The position numbers and the translations under genes are program-made. The notes below the pieces were generated by a model. The model was not told where the DNA came from. It did not search any database and saw nothing but the letters and a program-made list of their open reading frames with translations. From assembly GCF_041514305.1 (NCBI RefSeq), contig NZ_JBGMWH010000001.1:496001-560000 (forward strand): DNA of 64,000 nucleotides, written 5' to 3'. This document shows positions 45,908 to 54,537 of this stretch, piece after piece (the stretch's first letter is position 1; each line of letters starts with the position of its first letter). This stretch comes from Salinarimonas chemoclinalis. Lineage in GTDB: Bacteria; Pseudomonadota; Alphaproteobacteria; Rhizobiales; Beijerinckiaceae.

Positions 45908-46927
45908 ATGCGCGTGTATTACGATCGCGACGCCGACATCAACCTGATCAAGGGCAAGAAGGTCGCCGTCATCGGCTACGGGAGCCAGGGCCACGCCCAT
46001 GCGCTGAACATGAAGGATTCGGGCGTCGGCGAGGTCGCGATCGGCCTGCGCGAGGGCTCGTCCTCCGCCCGCAAGGCCGAGGCGGCGGGCCTGAAGGTCA
46101 TGAGCGTCGCCGATGCGGCGCGCTGGGCCGACGTCGTGATGATGCTCACGCCCGACGAGCTCCAGGCGGATATCTACGCCGAGCACCTCGACGCCAACAT
46201 GAAGCAGGGCGCCGCCCTGATGTTCGCCCACGGCCTCAACGTCCACTTCAACCTGATCACCCCGCGCGCCGACCTCGACGTGCTGATGGTGGCGCCGAAG
46301 GGCCCCGGCCACACCGTGCGCTCCGAGTACGTCCGCGGCGGCGGCGTGCCCTGCCTCATCGCCATCGCGCAGGACGCGTCGGGCAACGCCCACGATCTCG
46401 GCCTCTCCTACGCCTCCGCCGTCGGCGGCGGGCGCGCCGGCATCATCGAGACGACCTTCCAGGAGGAGTGCGAGACCGACCTCTTCGGCGAGCAGGTCGT
46501 GCTCTGCGGCGGCCTCGTCGAGCTGATCCGCGCCGGCTTCGAGACGCTGACCGAGGCGGGCTACTCGCCGGAGATGGCCTATTTCGAGTGCCTGCACGAG
46601 GTGAAGCTGATCGTCGACCTCATGTACGAGGGCGGCATCGCCAACATGAACTACTCGATCTCCAACACGGCCGAGTACGGCGAGTACGTCACCGGGCCGC
46701 GGATCATCACCCCCGAGACCAAGGCGGAGATGAAGCGGGTGCTCGACGACATCCAGACCGGCAAGTTCACCCGCGACTGGATGCTCGAGAACAAGGTCGG
46801 CCAGACCTCGTTCAAGGCGATCCGCGCCCGCAACGCCTCGCATCCGATCGAGGAGGTCGGCGCGCGGCTGCGCGAGATGATGCCGTGGATCAAGGAGAAG
46901 GCGCTCGTCGACAAGGCGAAGAACTGA
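45908..46927 (+). CDS. ilvC: Ketol-acid reductoisomerase
   Basis: Class I enzyme of 339 residues that converts acetolactate to dihydroxyisovalerate in branched-chain amino acid synthesis. NADPH-binding GYGSQGHAHALNMKDSG, the PKGPGHTVR loop, and the metal-site helices ETDLFGEQVVLCGGL and FECLHEVKLIVDL are all present. Canonical length. ATG at 45908, monocistronic with its own hairpin. Confidence 0.97.
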   Translation: MRVYYDRDADINLIKGKKVAVIGYGSQGHAHALNMKDSGVGEVAIGLREGSSSARKAEAAGLKVMSVADAARWADVVMMLTPDELQADIYAEHLDANMKQGAALMFAHGLNVHFNLITPRADLDVLMVAPKGPGHTVRSEYVRGGGVPCLIAIAQDASGNAHDLGLSYASAVGGGRAGIIETTFQEECETDLFGEQVVLCGGLVELIRAGFETLTEAGYSPEMAYFECLHEVKLIVDLMYEGGIANMNYSISNTAEYGEYVTGPRIITPETKAEMKRVLDDIQTGKFTRDWMLENKVGQTSFKAIRARNASHPIEEVGARLREMMPWIKEKALVDKAKN

Positions 46928-46984
46928 GCGCGGCTCCCGATCGGCGGCCAGGAGGGTCGCCATCCCGGCTGCATCGGCAGACAT

Positions 46985-47026
46985 CGAGAGGCCCCCGTCG
47001 TCCGCGAGGACGGCGGGGGCCTCTCG
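46985..47026 (+). terminator. Strong hairpin after ilvC
   Basis: 19-bp stem from CGAGAGGCCCCCG... to ...CGGGGGCCTCTCG with one G-U pair and a GCGA tetraloop, 57 bases after the ilvC stop. No T-run, but it is the most stable stem in the window and probably defines the ilvC 3' end and insulates the following paralogue gene. Confidence 0.7.
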
Positions 47027-47115
47027 CATTCGAGGAGCGGGGGCGTCTACGCCTAAAGTATGACGCAAGATGCGCATGAAGCATGCTTGACGGATTTGGA
47101 TCTTTGTTCAAATCA

Positions 47116-47121
47116 TATAAT
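47116..47121 (+). promoter_or_regulatory. Candidate -10 of the first paralogue gene
   Basis: A perfect TATAAT within a short AT-rich stretch 31 bases before the start at 47153. Upstream TTGACG (47087-47092) is 23 bases away, too far for a normal -35; TTTGGA at 16 bases is a weak alternative. An activator may be needed. Confidence 0.45.
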
Positions 47122-47152
47122 CGAATTCATGGTTATACGCAGGAGAAGGGCC

Positions 47153-50100
47153 ATGGTCGGGATCACGGGGGATCGTGGCGTCGAGACCAATCTGCCGCCG
47201 GCCGGCGGCGCTCTCGGCAACAATTCCGGCTTCACGCTGGCGAGCGGCGTGGTGGTGGCGCAGGTGATCGCGCCGGACGCGGGCGTGGAGGCGGCGCGGC
47301 AGGTTCTGGAGCGCGCCTTCGGCCTGCCGTCGGTGAGCCCGCCGCCGCCGCCGCCCGCGGGGCTCGGCGCGCGGGCGACGCAGATGCTCGGCAATTTCGC
47401 GCGGCTGGGGCTCGCCTTCGTCGCCGGGCGCTACCTGACCTCGGAGGGCGATCTCAACCTCGCCAAGGACCTCGGCCAGATCGGCCGCAGCGTCACGCTG
47501 CGCGACTGGCAGGACGCGCAGCAGGCCACCCGGGCCATGGGCTGGGACGCCGAGGGCATGGGCCGCGACTGGACGCCCGACCAGCGCACCCGCTTCGTCC
47601 ACGGCGCCGCCGACCTGTATCGCCTGCTCGAAGACGGCACGATCGGCGAGGACACGTTCTCGCGCAGCATGAACACGCTCTTCCAGCGGGTCGCCAACAT
47701 GGGGGCGAGCGGCGGCGGCGAGCTGCTCGGCCCGCCCGCGCCCGCCGGCCGCGCCGAGGCGCCGCCGACGGTGTCCTACACGCCGCCGGTGGCCATCCCG
47801 CAGGCGCCGCCGGAGCCCACCGTCAACGGCAGCGCGCGCCTCACGCTGGGCGGCTCGGCCTACACGATCGAGAACACGTCGGAGGGCTTCCGCGTCACCA
47901 ACGCGGACTACGGCTTCCAGGCGCAGATCCGGGCCTCGAGCCTCGACCAGGCGCGCGACATCCTCAAGAGCGCCTGGCTCGCCGGGCAGATCCCGGGCCC
48001 GACGCCCTCGGAGAGCCCGCTCACGATCGCCAACCAGCGCTTCTCGATCGTCGGCAACAACGGCACCTACGGCCTGCGCGATCCCGCCGGCGAGCTGATC
48101 TACCAGCTGCCCGGGCGCACCCTCGCGGAAGCGGCGGAAGCCGCGCGGGCGGCCTATCTCGGCGGCGACATCCCCGGCTTCCCGCCCCAGTCGAACCCGC
48201 TGACGATCGGCGGCCATCGGCTCGACATCGTCGGTTCCCACGGCGACTTCGGGCTCCTCCTGCCCAATGGCGACTATGCCGGGCGCGTGCGCGCGGGCAG
48301 CCTCTCGGACGCGGTCGCGCAGATCGAGACGCTCTACCTCGACGGCCGCATTCCCGGCCTGCCTCCGAACCGCCTGACGATCGGGCTCGAGCCCGGGCTC
48401 GAGGTGCGCATCATGGGGCCGGGCGGAAGCGGGCCGTACGGGCTCGTGGGTCCCGACGGGGAGCTGCTCCTGCGCCTGCGCGCGCCGGGCGCGCACGGCG
48501 GGGACCGGCATCCCTTCTCCTTCGACGAGGCCGCCTCCATCGCCCGCGACCTGTTCGCGCGCGGCGCCCTCGCGCCCTTCGGCCTCGAGCCGAGCGCGCC
48601 GGACGCGACCTACCCGCCGATCCCCGACCCGTGGGAGACCGACCCCGAGCCCGCGCCGGCTCCTACGACTACGCCCGCACCCGATCCGGCGCCTGCCCCG
48701 CCGCCGGTGTCCTCGCAGCCGCTGCTGCCCCCGGCGGTGCCGCCGGACGCGCCGCTGCTCCCGCCCGCCGGCGAGACCGGCGGCGGCGACGGCACGAACG
48801 GCCCGGGCGGACCGCCGCGCACGGGCGGTCCCGACGGCACGAACAACGACGACGAGGAGCCGACCCCGGAGGAGCTCAACGCCTTCCAGCAGTGGTTGCG
48901 CAAGAGCGCCGAGAACTGGAACGCGCTGCGCGGCAACGCCATCGAGCGCGCCCAGCAGTTCCGCCAGCTGCTCTCCACGACGATTTCCACCGTCGGCAAG
49001 GCGCTCGCGATCACCAATGGTCTCGGCGCCGCGGGCGGAGCGCTCTTCTACGGCGGCATCCAGGAGCAGCGCACCGGTCCGGCGGTCACGCCGGCGAACG
49101 CCGCCGACGAGCTGGCGAAGCTCCAGGCCGACCCGCTCGCCTACCTCGAGGCGAACTACACGAACGCCGTCGCCGGCATCAACCTGGGCGACCGCCTCTA
49201 CAACATGAGCGGCAACCTGCTCGAGCTGACGAACCCCGACGGCACGATCGAGCATTTCCGCCGCGTGCCCGAGGACCTCTTCCTCGCCCTGCGCGACGCC
49301 CAGCAGGCGGCCGGCAACCCGTCGAGCCAGGTCTTCGTACAGGAGCAGTATACCCGCCCCGACGGGACGGTCGACACGCTCGACGTCGAGATCCGCCCGC
49401 CCTTCCGCTCCGAGCCGCTGCGCGACGCGACGATTTACGGTCAGCTCGCCGACAACTCGCAGCCGTGGTCCTTCGCCTTCCGGGCCGGCTTGAGCTTCGG
49501 CCCGCCGGAGGGGCAGAACCTGACGCTGGGGCTCAACACCAACTTCTTCTACCGCACGCAGACCGACACGATCACGACGGTGCGGCTCGGCCTCCAGCCG
49601 CCCGGCGGCACCGGCGCCCAGCTCGGCCTGCGCCAGCAGAACACCAACGTGCTCACCGGCATCAGCGCGAACGCCTCGGCGATCGACATCAACCCGTCGC
49701 AGGTGCGCGACCTCACCGACCCGGACTCGCCCTTCAACGACGCACGGCTGGTGGTCGCCAACGCGCGGCTCTACCTCGTCACGGGCAACCGCGATCGCGT
49801 GCGCATCGACGCGACGGCGCCGACGGCGGGCTCCTCGCCCACCGGCGGCTACGCCCGCGCCCGCGAGACGGGGTTCCTCGAGATCGGGCTGGGCGGCGAC
49901 TTCCTGCGCTACACGCAGGGCGACACCTGGTGGTCGGCGAACTTCTACAACGAGCTGCAGCTCTACACGCCGGACCTGCGTACGCAGCTCGGCTTCGGCC
50001 AGAACGGCGGGCTCGGGGGCGGCTTGCAGCCCTTCCCGCTCTTCGAGGTCGATCCTGCGCTCCAGTTCTCCACGAATCAGGTGCCGCGGATCACGCCGGC

Positions 50101-50170
50101 GGTTCCCGGGCTGACCGGCGACGACGTGAATTGGGACAACCCGGCCATCTATGAGCCCTTCCATCCATGA
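47153..50170 (+). CDS. Large modular protein of unknown family, paralogue A
   Basis: Protein of 1,005 residues, function unrecognised. ATG at 47153 has an AGGAGA site; 93 upstream in-frame bases are AT-rich leader. Order: helical N-terminal domain (about 27-190); four repeats of about 60 residues starting at 230, 290, 350 and 408, each with L-T-I-G-G, a G-x-YGL turn, a SL.EA helix and ending IPG; a Pro/acidic linker (about 480-575); one hydrophobic helix (about 612-635); then a C-terminal domain of about 370 residues with alternating aromatic/polar strands (LTLGLNTNFFYRTQTDTITT; WWSANFYNELQLYT) that could be beta-barrel or beta-sandwich. No cysteine and about five lysines. No signal peptide is visible, so export, if any, would need another route. 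It shares about 98% nucleotide identity with paralogue B over 901 bases. Confidence 0.75.
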   Translation: MVGITGDRGVETNLPPAGGALGNNSGFTLASGVVVAQVIAPDAGVEAARQVLERAFGLPSVSPPPPPPAGLGARATQMLGNFARLGLAFVAGRYLTSEGDLNLAKDLGQIGRSVTLRDWQDAQQATRAMGWDAEGMGRDWTPDQRTRFVHGAADLYRLLEDGTIGEDTFSRSMNTLFQRVANMGASGGGELLGPPAPAGRAEAPPTVSYTPPVAIPQAPPEPTVNGSARLTLGGSAYTIENTSEGFRVTNADYGFQAQIRASSLDQARDILKSAWLAGQIPGPTPSESPLTIANQRFSIVGNNGTYGLRDPAGELIYQLPGRTLAEAAEAARAAYLGGDIPGFPPQSNPLTIGGHRLDIVGSHGDFGLLLPNGDYAGRVRAGSLSDAVAQIETLYLDGRIPGLPPNRLTIGLEPGLEVRIMGPGGSGPYGLVGPDGELLLRLRAPGAHGGDRHPFSFDEAASIARDLFARGALAPFGLEPSAPDATYPPIPDPWETDPEPAPAPTTTPAPDPAPAPPPVSSQPLLPPAVPPDAPLLPPAGETGGGDGTNGPGGPPRTGGPDGTNNDDEEPTPEELNAFQQWLRKSAENWNALRGNAIERAQQFRQLLSTTISTVGKALAITNGLGAAGGALFYGGIQEQRTGPAVTPANAADELAKLQADPLAYLEANYTNAVAGINLGDRLYNMSGNLLELTNPDGTIEHFRRVPEDLFLALRDAQQAAGNPSSQVFVQEQYTRPDGTVDTLDVEIRPPFRSEPLRDATIYGQLADNSQPWSFAFRAGLSFGPPEGQNLTLGLNTNFFYRTQTDTITTVRLGLQPPGGTGAQLGLRQQNTNVLTGISANASAIDINPSQVRDLTDPDSPFNDARLVVANARLYLVTGNRDRVRIDATAPTAGSSPTGGYARARETGFLEIGLGGDFLRYTQGDTWWSANFYNELQLYTPDLRTQLGFGQNGGLGGGLQPFPLFEVDPALQFSTNQVPRITPAVPGLTGDDVNWDNPAIYEPFHP

Positions 50171-50176
50171 CGCGGC

Positions 50177-50205
50177 TCGGGGGCGGTGCGGAGCGCCGCC
50201 CCCGA
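50177..50205 (+). terminator. Terminator hairpin after paralogue A
   Basis: 10-bp stem TCGGGGGCGG / CCGCCCCCGA with a 9-base loop, seven bases after the stop. It separates the two paralogues into different transcripts, in line with the AT-rich promoter-like stretch that follows. Confidence 0.6.
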
Positions 50206-50247
50206 TTGCAGTCGGGACAACCTTGAGAATATGTATTCCATCTATGG

Positions 50248-50271
50248 ATAATTTGAACGCATTCAAAATAT
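50248..50271. promoter_or_regulatory. Inverted repeat in the AT-rich spacer before paralogue B
   Basis: ATAATTTGAA-CGCA-TTCAAAATAT: 10-base arms with one mismatch around four bases. The motif TTGAACGCAT inside it recurs exactly 20 bases on (50253-50262 and 50273-50282), i.e. two helical turns. This looks like a transcription factor site, 63 bases before the start at 50334. Confidence 0.55.
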
Positions 50272-50282
50272 GTTGAACGCAT
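50253..50282 (+). repeat. 20-base-period direct repeat TTGAACGCAT
   Basis: Two exact copies of TTGAACGCAT, at 50253-50262 and 50273-50282. The first forms part of the inverted repeat; the second could be a lower-affinity half-site on the same face of the helix. Confidence 0.6.
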
Positions 50283-50333
50283 GGATTATTCATCTTAAAT
50301 TCCTTCGGCGTAGAGAAAACCGGAGGAATGATG

Positions 50334-53300
50334 ATGGTCGACTCGGTGAACAACCCCCTCGGCGGCAGCGGCACGACCCCCACGAGCCACGGCACCACGA
50401 CCGGCTTCACGCTGGCGAGCGGCGTGGTGGTGGCGCAGGTGATCGCGCCGGACGCGGGCGTCGAGGCGGCGCGGCAGGTTCTGGAGCGCGCGTTCAACCT
50501 CCCGTCGGTGAGCCCGCCGCCGCCGCCGCCCGCGGGGCTCGGCGCGCGGGCGACGCAGATGCTCGGCAATTTCGCGCGGCTGGGGCTCGCCTTCGTCGCC
50601 GGGCGCTACCTGACCTCGGAGGGCGATCTCAACCTCGCCAAGGACCTCGGCCAGATCGGCCGCAGCGTCACGCTGCGCGACTGGCAGGACGCGCAGCAGG
50701 CCACCCTGGCCATGGGCTGGGACGCCGAGGGCATGGGCCGCGACTGGACGCCCGACCAGCGCACCCGCTTCGTCCACGGCGCCGCCGACCTGTATCGCCT
50801 GCTCGAGGACGGCACGATCGGCGAGGACACGTTCTCGCGCAGCATGAACACGCTCTTCCAGCGGGTCGCCAACATGGGGGCGAGCGGCGGCGGCGAGCTG
50901 CTCGGCCCGCCCGCGCCGACCGGCCGGGCCGAGGCGCCGCCGACGGTGTCCTACACGCCGCCGGTGATCGTCCCCCAGGCGCCGCCGGAGCCCACCGTCA
51001 ACGGCAGCGCGCGCCTCACGCTGGGCGGCTCGGCCTACACGATCGAGAACACGTCGGAGGGCTTCCGCGTCACCAACGCGGACTACGGCTTCCAGGCGCC
51101 GATCCGGGCCTCGAGCCTCGACCAGGCGCGCGACATCCTCAAGGGCGCCTGGCTCGCCGGGCAGATCCCCGGGCCGACCCCCTCGGAGAGCCCGCTCACG
51201 ATCGCCAACCAGCGCTTCTCGATCGTCGGCAACAACGGCACCTACGGCCTGCGCGATCCCGCCGGCGAGCTGATCTACCAGCTGCCCGGGCGCACCCTCG
51301 CCGAGGCCGCGGAGGCGGCGCACGCGGCCTACTTCACCGACCAGATCCCGGGTTTCCCGTCCCAGGACAACCCGCTGACGCTCGGCGGCCAGAGGCTCAA
51401 CATCACGGGGTCGCATGGCGACTACGGCCTGATCCTGCCCGACGGCAGCTACGGCGGGCGCTTCGAGGCGGGCTCGCTCGCCGAGGCGGCGGGCATGATC
51501 GAGACCGCCTGGCTCGACGGCGTGATCCCCGGCATGACGCCGCCGTCGCGCACGATCGACCTCGGCGACGGGGCGACGGTGCGTCTGGTCGGCGGGCCGG
51601 AGGCCGGCGCGTACGGCATCGCGGACACGGCCGGGGAGTTGCTCACCCGCATCCTCGTGGAGAACGACGACGGCACGACCCGCAACCCCGCCTCCTCGGA
51701 CGAGGCCGAGGCCGTCGCGCGCAACCTCTACCGCATGGGCGGTCTCGCCGATCTCGGCCTCGCCCCGCCGGCGGCGACCACGTCGCCCGGCCAGGGCGAC
51801 GACGTCGTGCTCTACGGTGCCGACGGCCGTCCGCTGCCGCCCTCGAGCGCCGGCGAGGACGAGGAGGAGACCCCCGCCGCCGGCGGCGACGACGGCGGCA
51901 TCGACGGCGGCAACGGCAACGGGCCCGTCGTCGGCACCGGCGGCCCGGGCGACGAGGACGACCCGGACTGGAACCAGTTCGAGCGCGACGCGCGGTTCAA
52001 CCTGGAGGGCAAGGGCTTCTCGCAACAGGCCGTCGAGCGGCTCGTCCAGAGCTGGAAGGCCGCCTACCAGAACGGCGTCTCGATCTCGCAGCTCCAGCAG
52101 CGGCTCGCGACGACGACGCCGAACCTGGCGCAGAAGGTCAACCAGCTGCTCGAGAACCCCGCCGCCGCGCGCAACCTGCCCTTCGCGGTCGCGGTCGGCA
52201 CGGCGCTCCTGGGGGTGGGCACCTGGGCCTTCCTCGGCTTCGCGAACCTCTTCCCCGAGAACGTGCGCAGCTTCCTGACACAGGGCCGCGACATGCCCGA
52301 GGTCGGCGACACGATGGTCGACGAGCACGTGCTCGCGGGCGTCAACGCCGTGCTCAGCGCCGGCTACCCGAACATGGACGAGCTGCTGCGCGATCCCGAC
52401 GGCACGCCCCGCGACTTCACCGACGAGGCGGAGTACCAGGCGGCGATCGGCGAGATCCAGGAGTGGAAGCAGGCCCGCGCACAGCAGGCGGTGGAGGTCA
52501 TGGTCGGCAACATGGCCGTGCTCCAGGCGGAGGTGGGCGTGCTGATCGGCAGCGAGGCGCTCGCCGATTTCGCCCGGCGGCTCACCAACCCCTCGACGAT
52601 CGGCGTCGCCGACGTCCAGGGCCTGCTGGGCATCGGCGGGCTGGGCACCGCCCAGCAGATCACCACCGCCGCGCACATGATCCAGGTGAACATCGCCATG
52701 CACGGCGACGCCGCGCTCGGGATCATCAACGCCCAGCGCGACTCGCAGCTCGCCGAGACGCGCGACCAGAGCTCGGCCCAGGCCAGCGCGGAGACCGCGA
52801 TCGTCACGAGCCAGATCGAGCGGGTCGGCGACCTGCTCGCGCGCGGACCCGGGCCGGCCGCGGACATCGGGACAAACCCCTCCGTCGCGCAGCTGCGGGT
52901 CGCGCTCGAGGCCTATCGGTCCTTCGTGGGCGAACTCGGGGCCGCGCAGCGCCAGATCCAGGACACGCTCGACGCGCTCCCCGACGGATTCGACGCCGCC
53001 GCCCGCCAGCAGCTCGTCGATGCCCGCAACCGGCTCCAGGACCGCGTCGATGCGATCGCCGGCCAGGTCACGACGCTGACCTTCCAGATCGACCTCCTCC
53101 AGGGGAACGAGATCTCCCGCAACACGACCGAGGTGAACCGGGAGGTCGACGCCGGGCGCCGGGCCGTCGACCTGTGGAACGGGCGCTTCGACACCGCCCA
53201 CACCCTGAGCGAGTTCCCGAGCATCAAGGCGCCGATCAATTCCGCGACGTTGTTCGATCTCGTGAGCGCGGTCGAGGACCTGACGGGGCGCCCCTTCGAC

Positions 53301-53594
53301 GCGGGGAGCTTCCCCCGGCTCGCTCAGGCGCCGATGGTGGAGCTCCTCAACGAGCAGAACCCGGACTGGGTCCTGCAGATCGCGCCCGGGCGAGACGCGC
53401 CCTACACCGAGGCCGAGGCCCAGGCCCTGCGCGACGAGGCCCTGGGCCGGGCGCAGGCGGGCGATGCCGCCAACGGCCGCGACATCGTCGTGCCCGTGGA
53501 GGTCTGGCGCGAGATACTCAGCGGCCGGCGGCAATCGTCGAGCGACGCCGATTTCACCATCCCGGGCCTCGTCGGCGACGTCGTCGCCGCGTGA
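50334..53594 (+). CDS. Large modular protein of unknown family, paralogue B
   Basis: Protein of 1,086 residues. Three consecutive ATG codons (50328, 50331, 50334); the last has the best spacing from the GGAGG at 50322. The plan equals paralogue A: N-terminal domain from residue 25, repeats starting at 228, 288, 348 and about 406, an acidic Gly-rich linker (GEDEEETPAAGG), and a hydrophobic helix (about 618-638) at nearly the same position. The C-terminal 450 residues are unrelated to A: all-helical, with heptad-like stretches (QAVEVMVGNMAVLQAEVGVL; IVTSQIERVGDLLA; QLVDARNRLQDRVDAIAGQV) that may form coiled coils. No cysteine, about seven lysines. A membrane-anchored or secreted structural or effector protein is possible; nothing proves it. 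Confidence 0.75.
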   Translation: MVDSVNNPLGGSGTTPTSHGTTTGFTLASGVVVAQVIAPDAGVEAARQVLERAFNLPSVSPPPPPPAGLGARATQMLGNFARLGLAFVAGRYLTSEGDLNLAKDLGQIGRSVTLRDWQDAQQATLAMGWDAEGMGRDWTPDQRTRFVHGAADLYRLLEDGTIGEDTFSRSMNTLFQRVANMGASGGGELLGPPAPTGRAEAPPTVSYTPPVIVPQAPPEPTVNGSARLTLGGSAYTIENTSEGFRVTNADYGFQAPIRASSLDQARDILKGAWLAGQIPGPTPSESPLTIANQRFSIVGNNGTYGLRDPAGELIYQLPGRTLAEAAEAAHAAYFTDQIPGFPSQDNPLTLGGQRLNITGSHGDYGLILPDGSYGGRFEAGSLAEAAGMIETAWLDGVIPGMTPPSRTIDLGDGATVRLVGGPEAGAYGIADTAGELLTRILVENDDGTTRNPASSDEAEAVARNLYRMGGLADLGLAPPAATTSPGQGDDVVLYGADGRPLPPSSAGEDEEETPAAGGDDGGIDGGNGNGPVVGTGGPGDEDDPDWNQFERDARFNLEGKGFSQQAVERLVQSWKAAYQNGVSISQLQQRLATTTPNLAQKVNQLLENPAAARNLPFAVAVGTALLGVGTWAFLGFANLFPENVRSFLTQGRDMPEVGDTMVDEHVLAGVNAVLSAGYPNMDELLRDPDGTPRDFTDEAEYQAAIGEIQEWKQARAQQAVEVMVGNMAVLQAEVGVLIGSEALADFARRLTNPSTIGVADVQGLLGIGGLGTAQQITTAAHMIQVNIAMHGDAALGIINAQRDSQLAETRDQSSAQASAETAIVTSQIERVGDLLARGPGPAADIGTNPSVAQLRVALEAYRSFVGELGAAQRQIQDTLDALPDGFDAAARQQLVDARNRLQDRVDAIAGQVTTLTFQIDLLQGNEISRNTTEVNREVDAGRRAVDLWNGRFDTAHTLSEFPSIKAPINSATLFDLVSAVEDLTGRPFDAGSFPRLAQAPMVELLNEQNPDWVLQIAPGRDAPYTEAEAQALRDEALGRAQAGDAANGRDIVVPVEVWREILSGRRQSSSDADFTIPGLVGDVVAA

Positions 53595-53681
53595 GGAACG
53601 GCTGCCATGCGGCCCGCGGGGCGTGCGCGCCCCGCGGGCTCGTCGTATCATGGCCACCCGTCGATCTAGCCGGAGCGCGCC

Positions 53682-54530
53682 ATGAACATCCTCTCGATCC
53701 AGTCCCACGTCGCCTACGGCCACGTCGGCAACGCCTCGGCGGTGTTCCCGATGCAGCGGCTCGGCTGCGAGGTCTGGCCGATCCACACGGTGCAGTTCTC
53801 GAACCACACGGGCTACGGCGCCTGGAAGGGCCGCGTCTTCGACGGGCCCGCGATCGAGGAGCTCGTCGAGGGCATCGCCGAGCGCGGCGTCCTGCCGCGC
53901 TGCGACGGCGTGCTCTCCGGCTACATGGGCTCGGCGGACATCGGCACGGCGATCCTCGCCGCCGTGGCGCGGGTGCGCGCGGCGAACCCCGATGCGCTCT
54001 ACTGCTGCGATCCCGTCATCGGCGACGTCGGCCGCGGCGTCTTCGTGCGCCCGGGCATCCCGGAATTCATGCGCGACCACGCGGTGCCCGCCGCCGACGT
54101 CGTCACGCCCAACCAGTTCGAACTCGACTTCCTGGCGGGGCGCGAGACGCGCACGCTCGCCGACGCCAAGGCGGCGATCGCCGCGGTGCAGGCGCGCGGG
54201 CCGCGGGTCGTGCTCGTCACCTCGCTCCACGTCGACGACACGCCCGAGGGCTGCATCGACATGCTGGCGGGGGAGGGCGGGCGCTTCTGGCGGCTGCGCA
54301 CGCCGATGCTCTCGGTCTCGGTGAACGGCGCGGGCGACGCCATCGCCGCCCTGTTCTTCGTGCACTGGGCCCGTTCCGGCTCCGCCGAGACGGCGCTCGC
54401 GGAGGCGGGCGCGTCGGTGTTCGGGCTCCTGAAGCGCACCCAGGACGCCGGCTCGCGGGAGATCCTCACGGTGGCCGCGCAGGACGAGTTCGTGAACCCG
54501 ACGCGCCGCTTCCCCGTCGAGCCGGCGTGA
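53682..54530 (+). CDS. pdxY: Pyridoxal kinase PdxY
   Basis: Ribokinase-fold enzyme of 282 residues that phosphorylates pyridoxal in the B6 salvage pathway. ILSIQSHVAYGHVGNASAVF, GYMGSADIG, YCCDPVIGD and the catalytic SVNGAGDAIAALF are conserved. Full length. Confidence 0.93.
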   Translation: MNILSIQSHVAYGHVGNASAVFPMQRLGCEVWPIHTVQFSNHTGYGAWKGRVFDGPAIEELVEGIAERGVLPRCDGVLSGYMGSADIGTAILAAVARVRAANPDALYCCDPVIGDVGRGVFVRPGIPEFMRDHAVPAADVVTPNQFELDFLAGRETRTLADAKAAIAAVQARGPRVVLVTSLHVDDTPEGCIDMLAGEGGRFWRLRTPMLSVSVNGAGDAIAALFFVHWARSGSAETALAEAGASVFGLLKRTQDAGSREILTVAAQDEFVNPTRRFPVEPA

Positions 54531-54537
54531 CGTCGCC

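Noticed and set aside
47060..47152. In-frame extension of paralogue A upstream of 47153
   Set aside because: The extension runs through the AT-rich promoter-like stretch, contains the only cysteines, and has no ribosome site; the AGGAGA site fits 47153.
47108..50569. 1,153-codon minus-strand frame opposite paralogue A
   Set aside because: Shadow of the third-position GC pattern; crosses the terminator and the AT-rich spacer.
47153..53594. Recent horizontal transfer of the paralogue pair
   Set aside because: Only the short spacers are AT-rich; the coding parts have the GC content and codon use of the neighbours, and no integrase, repeat border or tRNA is present.
47153..53594. Calling the paralogues polymorphic toxins
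   Set aside because: No toxin domain, immunity gene or delivery marker is visible; the resemblance is only in the constant-front, variable-end layout.
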